The position numbers were made by a program, and so were the translations under genes. The notes beneath the pieces were generated by a model. It saw only the letters and a list, made by a program, of their open reading frames with translations, had not been told where the DNA came from and did not search any database. Shown in pieces: positions 44,466 to 55,091 of a DNA stretch of 64,000 nucleotides; within the stretch, counting starts at the first letter, position 1, and each line of letters starts with the position of its first letter. The stretch is from Albifimbria verrucaria (taxonomy: Eukaryota; Ascomycota; Sordariomycetes; Hypocreales; Stachybotryaceae). Location: contig JAHREC010000018.1 in the NCBI GenBank assembly GCA_020081605.1, forward strand, positions 1,488,001 through 1,552,000. The letters run 5' to 3'.

Positions 44466-46534
44466 TCAAGACCATCGTGAGGGCAGGGGATACCATGGCG
44501 GGCTAGTGTTGTTCAAGTCATACTCCCCGGATGGTGCCTTGATACCATATGTGTTGATATCGAGCTTGTCTTCCTTGTTTCTGATCTCAATCTGCTGCCT
44601 TGTAGAGATGGAGCTATCACTATGCTCATAGTTCTGGGGCCTCAGTGTAATTCCGCACTGGGCTCCCTGGAAGACCGTGACTGGCAAATCGTACGTATCA
44701 GGCATGTGGTGCATGCCTAGGTTGAAGTACAAGACAATATCTTCCTGCTCCAGGGATTCGCCATCGAAGAAGCGGCTAAAGTCAACCAAGCTCTGCAAAT
44801 CCCATGTTCTAGCCTTAGGGTGCGCCGAGACAGGCTCCGAGTCCTTGCGCTTAAGAACGTAAAAGTGATGTGAAGCCCAGTCGATAAGCTTTCCAAAGAC
44901 AGTCGAATTCTTAACAGTAACATGGATGGGAGATCCGGTAGATGGATAGATACGGTATCCGGGAATTCACCAAACTCGTTCACTTTATCCTTGTTGACGA
45001 CCGAGTACGCAGCAGCTGCATTTGGGGCCCAATTAATCTTGCCCTGGTCCTCGTTGGTAATAAAGCTGCGCTCCACCTTCATCGTATTGACAACTTCGCC
45101 GTCTGACCAATCGTACACTTGCGAATGAGGCACAAATTCCGTTTTGAATAGGGTATTGTCTCGCCCCGTATATCAAGATCCGCCTTAAAGTTTAGGACGT
45201 GATCATGCATCGATCCAGAGAGGTCTGGTCGGATACGGAAGCCATAATCACGCTCATCAGGGACATCGACAACATCAGATGCCTGGATATAGCCCGTAGC
45301 GCGCACGAGGACCTGAATAGAGCCGTCGTAATAGAACTCGTATGTAGTTTGATAGTCATAGTTTGATACGGTACTGACACTCCGCAGAATGAAAGCAACA
45401 TTCTGGGTGGCGTGGTAGTAAGAGAAATCCCGGTGGCGGCTCATAGGATAATCCTTGGGGGTTTCGAAAAGGCAGAAGGCATCAGTATATGTTGCGTAGC
45501 TCGGACAATCGTATCCTGGGATCAAGTTATACACTGTGAAATCAATCGTAACATCGAGGTATGAGTTATCGGTCTGTTCCTTGTCGGGGCCGGCATAGTG
45601 GGCAAGAGCCTCTTGCATGGCGAGTTCATAAACAATTCGCTCGCCCTTGAAGCGAATATCGTGGAGGAAACACCCGCTGGGCCAGTACTGATAAAGAAGG
45701 TGAAATCCACTGGGGCCTGGTTAGCATGGACCCAGGGTATGGCAGAAGTATAATTACATACTCCACGAGACGTAATTTTGCTTGGGGTCAAATTCGTGAC
45801 AGGCGCCGTCGGGGAGGATAGTAACAGGAGGAGCCTTTTCGTCGTGGGGCAGCTCTCGTCCGTTCCACTCCATCTTCTCCTCGTAGGGATTGTGTGAAGC
45901 CCTACGTCGAATGCTGTCTCTTTTCGCTTTCTCGTGAGCGTCTCTCTTGGCCTTTTCTTGAGCGCCATTACTGGAGATTTGGTCACACCAGTTGTTCCTG
46001 ATATCTGAATTGCCATGGTTGGTATATGTCAAGGGTGTAGCCTTTGTCAGGTTTGAAACTGGAAGCGGGCTGTCATGGAGTCAGCCTGGGCAAGCCGGGC
46101 AGGCATAATTAATCTTAGCGTACCCAATCATGAATTCGCGATCGAAGCAGTTGGCAGTGCCAAAGATGCGCGCATAGCGTGGCGGTTTTGGGGCATCACC
46201 GTCCAGATAGGCAGTGGCTTCCGTCTTATTGGGTGGTAGCAGCCACAAGCCGTTGTAGGTGTTAAAGTAGATGTCCGAGGGACTAAAAGGAGTCAATGGC
46301 TGTATTTTGGGCAATGAATTAGAATACAAACATGGTGACATTGGACTGGCTCTGCAAGAAATCTTTGATGGAATTTGATTCCTCCACAGAGATGGGCGCA
46401 AATATGTTTTCTCGCGGAGCCGTGGAGGCAATGTATGGCCCATTAACATTGGGATCTGTGTCGCGGCACTTGAGACGGTTAGCGGCAGAAGTGCCAGTAA
46501 TGGCCAAGGCCGTGACGGCAGATGTGAACCGCAT
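44466..46534 (-). CDS. Secreted copper amine oxidase (topaquinone enzyme)
   Basis: Oxidises primary amines to aldehydes with release of ammonia and H2O2. The ATG at 46534 opens a signal peptide (MRFTSAVTALAITGTSAA). Three introns fit: 46283-46331, 46070-46123 and 45717-45761; each restores family sequence (for example EFMI-GPLPVSN). Visible parts are LHDIRFKGERIVYELAMQEA, IPGYDCPSYATY, CLFETP, and SVSTVSNYDYQTTYEFYYDG, in which the first Tyr of NYDY (45358-45360) is the topaquinone precursor. SGSMHDHVLNFKAD and FNLGMHHMPDTYDLPVT carry copper-site histidines. Single bases are missing near 45168 and in the GG run at 44959-44960. About 640 residues, usual for the secreted fungal type. It lies tail-to-tail with the PKS. 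It could convert an amine in the same pathway or simply scavenge nitrogen. Confidence 0.93.
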
Positions 46535-48377
46535 AGTGAGAGTGATTCTCAAGGAAACGAGTGAGGGAGCATGGACATAGGCGGGATTCAACTGCGCAGG
46601 GGCAATGACATATATACAGCACACCTTTGACAGCGCGATCATGTTAAAGAGGATCGATCTCGCAATTCTAGGTATCCAGCTCGCTCCGCAACTCTCGCGT
46701 AAAGTGCTTAGTGTGGCCTGGAACCCCTGGATCGGCAGCCCAAACTGCAGGGCTAAGCCTGGGAGTTCACCCCACATGAGTCTCGGCACTCATGAGATGG
46801 AGTCAAGCCAAGCAAGTCAATGCGGGCTTGCTACATACGACTGCGCTGTGTAGCATGAAGGTTGAATCCTCAAGCTTGAATTTCAATCACTTATAGTCAA
46901 CTACTAACCACATCGTAGCTCTTCCATATCATCGTCCAATTTGGAAGCCGTTTCTCGGAATTCCTTTGGTTCTCTTCTCGATAGGCTACCCGCATGCAGG
47001 CATGAACCGCGTTGCAGGCTAATCTTCTTCATCCTCGGCATGTCGATGGCTCATTAAACCGTTCTCGTATTCAAGCCTGGTGACCACACTGGCTCCAGAA
47101 TCCAAGTAACGCGCCTTAGATAAACGGGGTTTTGCGCCAGCCATTTTGGGACAACTTCTTCTTGGCAAGTCACTTGAACTCATTCAGGTCTGCATGCAAG
47201 ATGGGATATTATTTTCTTCTTGTATCCCCTTGGACGTCTGAAGATGCAGAAAAATTTAGCTGCCCCACACCATCTTGGTCATCATGATAGACTAGTATAT
47301 ATAATTGCATCTGAATCAAACGACAAGACCAGATAGAGGTACAAAGGTGTATAGCGAGTGATGATGCCCGCACATTCTTGGCATTCAATTAACACGACTT
47401 TCTAAGTATCTAGTTTTGACCTATCTCCAATTAGTCAATTCCTCTAGTCGTTGCGTTGTGTGCCGTCCTGGACACTCCACGAGATAGCATACGCCCCCAG
47501 ACGAGTATTGAATAGGACCTGCTACCCCATTCAATTTCCAAAAATCTTCTAGCTGGTATGAGCCCCTTGACAGGGTATCACAAGTTTTGATGTGGAGAGA
47601 TCGTGGGTCTGACAGGTTGACAGGGCATGAGACGACTTTTAGCTGAAAATATGGAGCAGGCCTTCAACTAAAGATGCGCCATGTCAACAAAACTCTAGCT
47701 AGGAATAACATGAGCATGGGCATGGCTGCCCTTTTCTAACAGTTCTGCAAAGCGTCCATTCGTCGCACCAAGCTATGTCAACAAAGCGATGGCGACACAT
47801 ATTGTCGCTTATATCACCAGAACTCGGGCATATTGTGCTTTAAGAACCCTTGATACCCATCCATTATGTCTGTAGATTTGTATGCTCGATTTGGTCTCGA
47901 ACTAACGCACAATGCATTCATTACTGAAGCCTGCTACCGCTTCGGACGCGTGAACTCGATGGAGGCTTCCAAAAAATTTTGCTGGGATCTATGCATGACT
48001 CAAGCATCTGATCTGATTGATATCTCTCAATTGAACCAAAATATTCATTGGGTTTCTGCCAAGTGAGAGACCCGGACTTCAACACCATTGGAAGGTAGTA
48101 TTTCTATACTTATCTTGTACAGAACTACTCTCTGACCCTAGCTGATATTCTATACCACTCCCACTGTCATTAATCTCTTTGATTCATTTGGGCCTGCCAT
48201 TAATATCATTATGATTTAGATCATTATGTCCCTGGTCTCTGTTTTGAGACTGTACTTCCAGGGAAGGCCAAGCGCTGCAAATCGATGCCAGCATCCATAG
48301 CCCTTTTCTATTGTCTTGTCGAGTCGAAGTCAAATATTGCAAAGTGTTGTCTCGATCGCTCGTTTCCGCTTCTTTTC
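46535..48377. other. Gene-poor stretch with the amine oxidase promoter
   Basis: 1.8 kb. A TATATA element lies just upstream of the amine oxidase start. A 66-codon plus-strand frame (47866-48066) has no domain and was not accepted. No other gene was seen. Confidence 0.5.
46611..46616 (-). promoter_or_regulatory. TATA box candidate of the amine oxidase gene
   Basis: TATATA about 80 bp upstream of the ATG at 46534 on the minus strand. It supports that start over upstream ones. Confidence 0.45.
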
Positions 48378-49161
48378 TTATTCCGCCTTCTGTATCATTT
48401 CCTTCGCCCAAGTCGCGGCCTCCTCTGTGAACACATCGAAGTAGTTGAGGTGAGTCTCAACGACGTCTCCACCTGCGCAAATGGGATCTGTCACGACACA
48501 AAAGTCACGAAGCCGATCGCCGTATGTAGCCAGGTTCTGAAGCTTGGCACTATCTCGAGGGAAGAGTCCATTTCTGTTCGCTCCGGTCAACGTATTGAAA
48601 GGCTGCCCGGCTGTATGGCGGGTGGAAGCGAATATCATAGCTGCAACGACTATTGATAGATCATGTCAGTAGGAGTTGGACGTAGAGGAATCATGGCTCA
48701 TACTCTTGCTTCCAGGAATGGTAGTAGCATTCAGCCCAGGGCTCTCTGGCTGGACACAATCTTGAAAAAGACACCACCGCCACCACCTAGTACATCTCCA
48801 ACAACATGTCCACCTTGTGAGTATCCGCTCACCACTAGCTTTGCATCCGGGCAACGAGTGTTATACTCGGTGATTTGTCGAATACCATGTGCTTGACCAT
48901 CGATGACGGACTGGCAGTAAGGGGCCTCTACCGGGTTAATAAATAAGATATCTTCGTAGTCGCAGCTGGGGAGGCCAGCACATATAGCCTCGGCAAGTTT
49001 CCCTGGCGTCCAGGATACGGCTCATTGTTGCCTCTGGCAAGGAAGACGTGCACATCGCTGCAACTTGTGCTGTATCGAGGTGCAAGTGCGTTGCCGATAC
49101 TGCGTGCGACTGCGGGCTGCAATGCGAGCAGTGTCGATACGACAACTGTAGAGGATCTCAT
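48378..49161 (-). CDS. Cutinase-family secreted esterase
   Basis: Serine esterase of the cutinase/acetylxylan-esterase fold that cleaves plant polyesters or acetyl groups outside the cell. A signal peptide (MRSSTVVVSTLLALQPAVA) is followed by SCSDVHVFLARGNNEPYPG, the nucleophile elbow VVSGYSQGGHVVGD, and a C-terminal FCVVTDPICAGGD...THLNYF carrying the catalytic Asp and His. One intron is at 48650-48703 (GTATGA...CAATAG), restoring PGSKIVAAMIFAS. One base is missing from the run at 49001-49003. A Gly-rich VLGGGGGVFFK segment follows the elbow, as in acetylxylan-esterase-like members rather than classical cutinases. About 240 residues. Typical of plant-associated fungi. Confidence 0.9.
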
Positions 49162-50453
49162 CGTTAAGGATTGAAGAAGAAAAAAACACGAATAGTGAAA
49201 GAATTGATGACAGGAGAAGTGGAATGTATTGGTTCTTATGTATTCTCGTCTGGTCTTGTTTGATCTCCGTGGTTGTTACGTAGATGGCCCACTTGACTCG
49301 GAGGCATCCACTTGGGCCCCAGTTAGTTGACAACGGTAAGAAACTCTATGCAAGGACCGCTATGCAAGGACCAGCTGCTATCATGCTATAAAGCGAAATG
49401 CACCTTCAAACCGAATGCCTTCAGTTATAGAGATGAAGATTCCATTGAGCCATGGCTAACTTCCAAAGTTTAGGAAGATTTGTAGTGGAATGGACGGTCC
49501 AATGGTTACATGGGATGATAGATGCATCATGGGGCTCTTGTGTGCAGGCCGTTTTCTGCACTAGCTGCCTCCTTAGTGGATCTTGTCGACGATCAGGGAC
49601 TTGCCGGTCTGGTTACGTTCGCTAGCTTGGCTTTCCACGCTGTCATCGACTCCTGTTTTACCTTCTCCCTTATATTTTCTTTTCAGGGTACCCGACAAGT
49701 TGTTGCTACGTATATCCTTGTTACCTCTCGTTTGAGATCTTGTTACTTTCTTTGGGTGAAGTAATTGATCAGTAGTACTTACTTTTTACACAGTGGTAAA
49801 ACCCATCGAAGAAAGTTGGTCAAGAGCAACCGGCGAACTCGTTTGGCTTACCAACAGTAATGTAATATTTTCCGACCAGTAGCAATGGCATTACTCATGA
49901 ATACAAATAGAGCGTATGTCAGTGTTAAATGCCGAGTCAGAAGACCAGGCTATTATTTGGCCTACTCTGCGCCTCTTGAACATTAAGGCAATATGTGTTC
50001 TCCACCTTCATTGTCTTTTCGAGAACGAGGAAACCGTTCTTGTGCTAATAGGGTGAAATAGCAATGATATATGAGAATAGACAGACAACACTGAGAATAA
50101 GGAGCCATACCATCTTGTTCAACCCCGGCCGGGGTCGCCTCACTCTACCATGCTTTCTCTTCACATCAGATTTGAGATCGCATTCTGAAAGTCGGAAATC
50201 AGTCAAGCTCGACTGCTCCAATCCGTGTCTTTTCCCAATCACGAATAACTAACAAAATAAATTGGTTCAAGTAGCCGTGACTTGCTCAGAATCAACATCA
50301 CTATAGCCACGTTACTAGCCAATCACATTTCTGCAAATCGATGACACTATGTAACATGTCGAAGCAAAGCGTCGATATATTATCTTAACTTGAGTTGCTC
50401 TTGCTAATTCAGTCAAACTTTACTACGCATCCTCTAATCGACGTATCGTGCAT
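49162..50453. other. Intergenic region
   Basis: Upstream of the cutinase and downstream of the MFS transporter, both minus-strand. Short frames only, with nothing recognised. Confidence 0.5.
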
Positions 50454-52033
50454 TTAAACCTGTCGGAGGTGAAACAGAAACTGAGGCTTTAGCCAGGGGA
50501 CCCAGAACTTCGATGGGCTTGCTCCTGTCAAGCTTCCGGTCGTGCCCTTACGCTCACGCTCAATCTCAGACATCTTCCAGGTTCTCAACAGCCACATGCT
50601 CACCGCGCCCGCCAAAAACATAACAGCCACAAAGATCTGCGTCTCCATGAAGTTGGTGCTCCCAGTGCTTCCCGGCCGCGCGAGTTCAATCGCAACAACT
50701 TCTGCAAAAGTGGTCGGCAACACGAGCGAGAGACATACCACACCGAATGTACTCGTGAGTTTGCGTATCCCCACAACCTCGGCGAGGACGGGCGTGACTG
50801 TACACCAGAAAGTCCCACAAGTCGCACCAGCCAGCACTGCAAAGGCAGACAAAAGGCCGAAGCTTTGCGCCGGAATCCACATTGAAAAGCAAAATACAGC
50901 ACAGGCGCCTGTCAGAAGCATTGCCATGTTAATTCGACCAAAGCTGTCACTGAAGTAACCAGCAAATGGACGCCCGAGCGCAAGTCCCAGATTGAGCATT
51001 GCATTAGCGATGGATCCTTGGAACGGGGTCAAGCCAATGGACGAGGCGAAACTGGGAAGAGAATAAAGAAGGGCAATGTACCCTAGCTCAGTCACGACGC
51101 CCCAGAACATGACCAGGAGGACCTGAACATGCCCAAAATCGCGGTAGTCAAAGCGGAGCTCGTCGGGCGGGCTGACGTTAGCGGCCCGGCCTCCAGTCTC
51201 CTTCAGCAGCAGTGAGGCGGACAAATTGGCAACCAAACTGCAACAGGCCAGAATGCGATACGACCACTCCACTCCCAATGATTGAATAGCAGCGTTCGTC
51301 GCTAGACTGTAGATGAGTCCTCCAACGCCGGCGCCGGAAGTGGCAATACCTACGGCCAGACTTCGTCGTGACAAGAACCAGGTAGGCAAAATCGAGGACG
51401 CGGTGATGTAGATGAAGCCCATACCCCAGCCGAAGCAGATACCCTGCGAGAGGACCAGTTGCCAAACGTGGTTCACGAAAGAGGACGTGAGGAGGGAGAT
51501 GAAGATAAGAAGCGTGCCAAAGAGGAGAGTGCTGCGTGTGCCGAATCGCTTACGGAACCAGGTCACGGCCGGGGAGACCATGAGAGCTTGGGAGATGGAC
51601 AAGCCACCAATGATGGCGTAGGTAAAGTGTGAGGCTTTGAGTTGAGTCGAGTGTAGGGAGTAGTGCGCCATGATAATGGCCCAAGACTGAACGCAGATTG
51701 TTGTCAGCGAAATGGGAGCGGCCCAGAGCATTGATTGTGCTTGGTATCTCTTACAGCGTTGATTCCCCAAGTATGGGCGTTGATGAGGAGGACGGCAAAT
51801 GTACAGACCCAGCCGTAGCCTCCATTCGGTGGAACAGGTTCGATCGTCGCGACGTTGACCAAGCGGTCGGAAGAGGGCTCTAACGAATCGTCGGTCTGCT
51901 CAAGGACGGAATCATGCTGGATAGCCTGTAGTTCTAAAGCGTCCTGGCTCGGGTATTGGTGGCTCTGGGCCATGGTCGCCGTGCTGGTTGTCATGGTCAC
52001 TGCCGTTGAAGTTGTCTTGTGGTCCATTGACAT
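50454..52033 (-). CDS. Major facilitator superfamily transporter, monocarboxylate-porter (MCT) type
   Basis: Twelve-segment membrane transporter of the fungal MCT-like group, whose members move carboxylates or small metabolites. A long Thr/Ser-rich cytosolic N-terminus leads to the signature PPNGGYGWVCTFAVLL of MCT proteins. Segments continue through SQGICFGWGMGFIYITASSI, the TM5 region GVGGLIYSLATNAAIQ, and LGLALGRPFAGYFSDSFGRI with the conserved loop after TM8. The C-terminal tail is WKMSEIERERKGT. The intron 51687-51754 (GTAAGA...GTTCAG) joins GINA-SWAIIM. The reading is otherwise intact over about 500 codons, with no base-run error. It could export a cluster product but lies about 6.5 kb beyond the PKS end, past the amine oxidase and cutinase. 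Confidence 0.9.
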
Positions 52034-53052
52034 ACGAAGCGGCGCCTTAAGAGGCGAGCGAGAGGATTCATATCATTTTCTAACATCAGCTGTCACATAT
52101 ACGCAATCCACATGACTCATTCGCAATCTATATTTCTCCTCTGTTTTCCATTTTTCACGCTGTGCTAATGCAGGCCGAGACGAGATATTGGGGAAGTTGT
52201 GGGTCAGGTTGGAGGCAGTGGCCCATCGAAAGGGCGCGCAGTGACACTTTTAGCACAAGAACCTTCTTTTAGCAAAAATCACCCGGCGGGATTAATCAAT
52301 AGCTTATTGAGGCCGGGTCAATTGGGGTTTGAAAGTGGGAGGACGTGGGGAATGCGCCTAGACGCGGCATCAGAGTCGCATGGCGATATCGGAACGCCCA
52401 AGTCAGCCTCCTAATTGTGAGCGGGGAGGCTGGTAGCGTCGGCTTGATTGTGATGGTGTTTGGTCCTCAAGCATGTTTGATCAGAAGATGCAGGATCAAT
52501 GCTGCACGATGGGCCTGTAGTCGGTGAAGGAGCTCGATGGTCGGATCCAGGCGTTATGCAGCGCAAGACGACGTTTCTCGGAGGCGAATACAGCGAGGCA
52601 TGTGACCCCTCCAATTGAGTTTTAGAATGCCACTACTGGCGAGACCAGTAGCACGCTCTCGTCGTCCTGATCAAACAATGGCACGGGCCAAGCAATAGGG
52701 ACATGACACGAGGAGGTCAAATCTCAGCGATTACATCCTTTCTGGAATGGCGAAAGTGAGGTAGGTGACGGAGGCAGGAGAACACGACCTGGCCTATATC
52801 TCGTGGGAACATTCTTCGTAGAGGAACATGCCTTTCGGTATGGATGCAAAGATTAACCGTTAGGGAGAAAGAACGGAACAAGAGGTATAAAGGTAAAGGG
52901 AAAGGGAAAGGAGAAGGAGAAGAGAGGGTAGGAGAGGAGCCAGGACACAAGAGAAGTGTATGGCTGTCTAAAACACTAGGGTAGCTAAATGGAGGTCCAA
53001 CGACATGGTCGTTAATTGAAGGATAAGGCACTCTGTAGAGTACAACACGTGA

Positions 53053-53077
53053 TTCGAGGCTCATTCGAGGCTCATTC
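53053..53077. repeat. Tandem duplication of TTCGAGGCTCA
   Basis: TTCGAGGCTCA occurs twice in direct succession in noncoding DNA. Confidence 0.7.
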
Positions 53078-53530
53078 AACGCTTGCACTTGTTGGGGCTC
53101 AAGGCAAGCGGAAGGAAAGGCAACAAGCATTAGCCTATACAAGGGTGGCATGCACCTTGGCCATCAGAGCGTCTCTTAGTGCACGTTGAGAGGAAACCCC
53201 ACGAATACAGAGTATCTGCCACCGAATTGAAGCCTGCATTGTGTTGACTGCGGCTCAGCCTTGGCGAGGCAGCCATGGCCTGAGGATGGGCAGTCGGGCA
53301 AGGGCCAAACCAAGGCCATGTGTGCATGAGCTGGCATCAGATCAGGGAATGAGTGAAGGGATGAATGGCTTACCGACATTGTATTTTGTATTCAAGGCAC
53401 GGTATGCACGTAAACCGACATGGGCATGGATGGGTAGGTGGGCGGCGTCAGAGAGAATGCCGTCCGTACATGCGTGCGTCTGTATGTCTATGTGTGGATA
53501 TACGTACGTAGTATGGGCGCTTGGGTCGAC

Positions 53531-53583
53531 ATGGGACCTGGGACCTGGGACAGACAGACAGCCAGCCAGCCAGCCAGCCAGAC
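53531..53583. repeat. Tandem repeats: GGGACCT followed by CAGA/CAGC units
   Basis: Two copies of GGGACCT, then CAGACAGACAG and at least four CCAG units (GCCAGCCAGCC...). This is an ordinary microsatellite in noncoding DNA. Confidence 0.8.
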
Positions 53584-54677
53584 ATGGATGCAAAAGAGTC
53601 GAGACGCTGTTGGTCCCACAGAAGCAGAGGCTTAAACGGTTCTGGATGCTGCACAGACGTTATGACGTAACCACTCTGATAACAGAAGATCTCGATCCCT
53701 CCATGGCGCGATAGCCTCTGGAGCCATAGCCTGAGCCTGCGCCTGCGCCAAAAACCAGAGTCCGGAGTCGAGATGGCAGATTGTGGAAATCCCATCAACC
53801 CACCACTGGCTCCGTGGACCGACTTTAGCAACGGATCATCGCCTGCGGTTGGGAAAGCAAATGCCGAAAAGGTCCAAATGTCTCGCTGATCCGGACGAAG
53901 CCACATGGCTGCAGAAGTACGTCACAGGCGCTGGCCTGAGCTTCCCCTGTAATGTCTCGGCTTTTAGCGCCTGGAGCTGCCCCGGAGCTCCCCAGGCCTG
54001 ATAGCGCAGTGGGCCAATAAACAACCCAACACTCGTATAAGTTAGAGGCTGGTGCTAGGGAATTTTTGGTGATGGAGACGATGATGAGAAGACTTTGACC
54101 ATCAACGCGTTTTTTGTTCTCCTTCGAGGGCAGCCATGGCAATTCCAGAATAGAGACCATAGAAACTGATGATCCCATCCATCCACGTCCACGTCCTCAG
54201 CCTAACCAGGTCATGCGCCAGCCAGGTGGTGCAGGCTGTGCGGGGAGCAAATCATGGCCACAGAAATATGTCCAGTCATTCCGCGATAATGATGACGATG
54301 CAGGCCGAGAAAATGCAGTTAGCTGCTTCCTTCTCTGCGTCCTTCCTTCCCTCCTTCCCCTGTCCCGCTACGGCAGGCATTGCCCGGTGCTAAGGTAGCC
54401 CAATGGCCAATACCCTCGAGCTACCTGCTCCAGGAAATGCGGCAAGCTTTCCACGGCCAGCGTGCTTTTGCCTGTCAGGTCTCTCGAGGTATCTCTTGAG
54501 GTATCTCTCCCTTTTGGGCAGTGTGTTCCTGACATGAGCGTGCCCTTGGCTGGGCTTGGGTCCAGGCTTTCTCTCAAGCCCTCTCAACAGTCATTACAAC
54601 CTCATACCACTAATTATTTTGCTCATCTCTTCCTCACCGTCTTTATTCCCTTCCGGCTGGAGCTTCTCGTGACACCT

Positions 54678-54741
54678 TGAATCTTCTTTCTTCCTTTCTC
54701 TTCTTCCTCTCCTCTCTCTTCTCCTCCCCTCCGTCTCGTAT
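54678..54741 (+). promoter_or_regulatory. Pyrimidine-rich core-promoter/leader tract upstream of glycogen debranching enzyme
   Basis: About 64 bp almost free of purines on the plus strand, 350-410 bp upstream of the ATG at 55092. CT-rich blocks of this sort commonly mark transcription start zones of well-expressed fungal genes. Confidence 0.45.
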
Positions 54742-55091
54742 CGCCTTTTCACACCTTCTTCCTCCCCTGTCGTTCCTCTTACAGGCCCTACATACTTAGC
54801 TGCTCCTTGACCACTCCTCCCACCCAGCGTACCATTGCATCTGTACCTACGGTCGAACCTTGCCAATGGCTCTGCAGCTCGATTGACTGCTCATCTGGTT
54901 TTGCGCCCTTTGTTTTCGGACCGACCAACCCCTTCGCTCCCTCTTGCTCTGTCGCTCTGTCGAGCTGTTCCCTGTCCCTCTCTCATTGGAGACGTTTCGG
55001 TGGTGCTACCCACTCGCCGAGTTAGGCCGACGTTGCCCACTTCTACAACAAAAGCGCGGGGCTTCAGAGCTCCCGCTTTCCTTCTCTCACC

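Larger units (their letters stand above)
52034..55091. other. Gene-free stretch of 3 kb upstream of glycogen debranching enzyme
   Basis: Divergent promoter region of the MFS transporter and the debranching enzyme. It has a purine-rich tract (about 52862-52940), short tandem repeats near 53053-53077 and 53531-53583, and a pyrimidine-rich block before the debranching gene. No gene was recognised. Confidence 0.5.

Noticed and set aside
47866..48066. 66-codon ORF MSVDLYARFGLEL...
   Set aside because: Isolated, no domain, no family and no neighbouring exon; could be chance.
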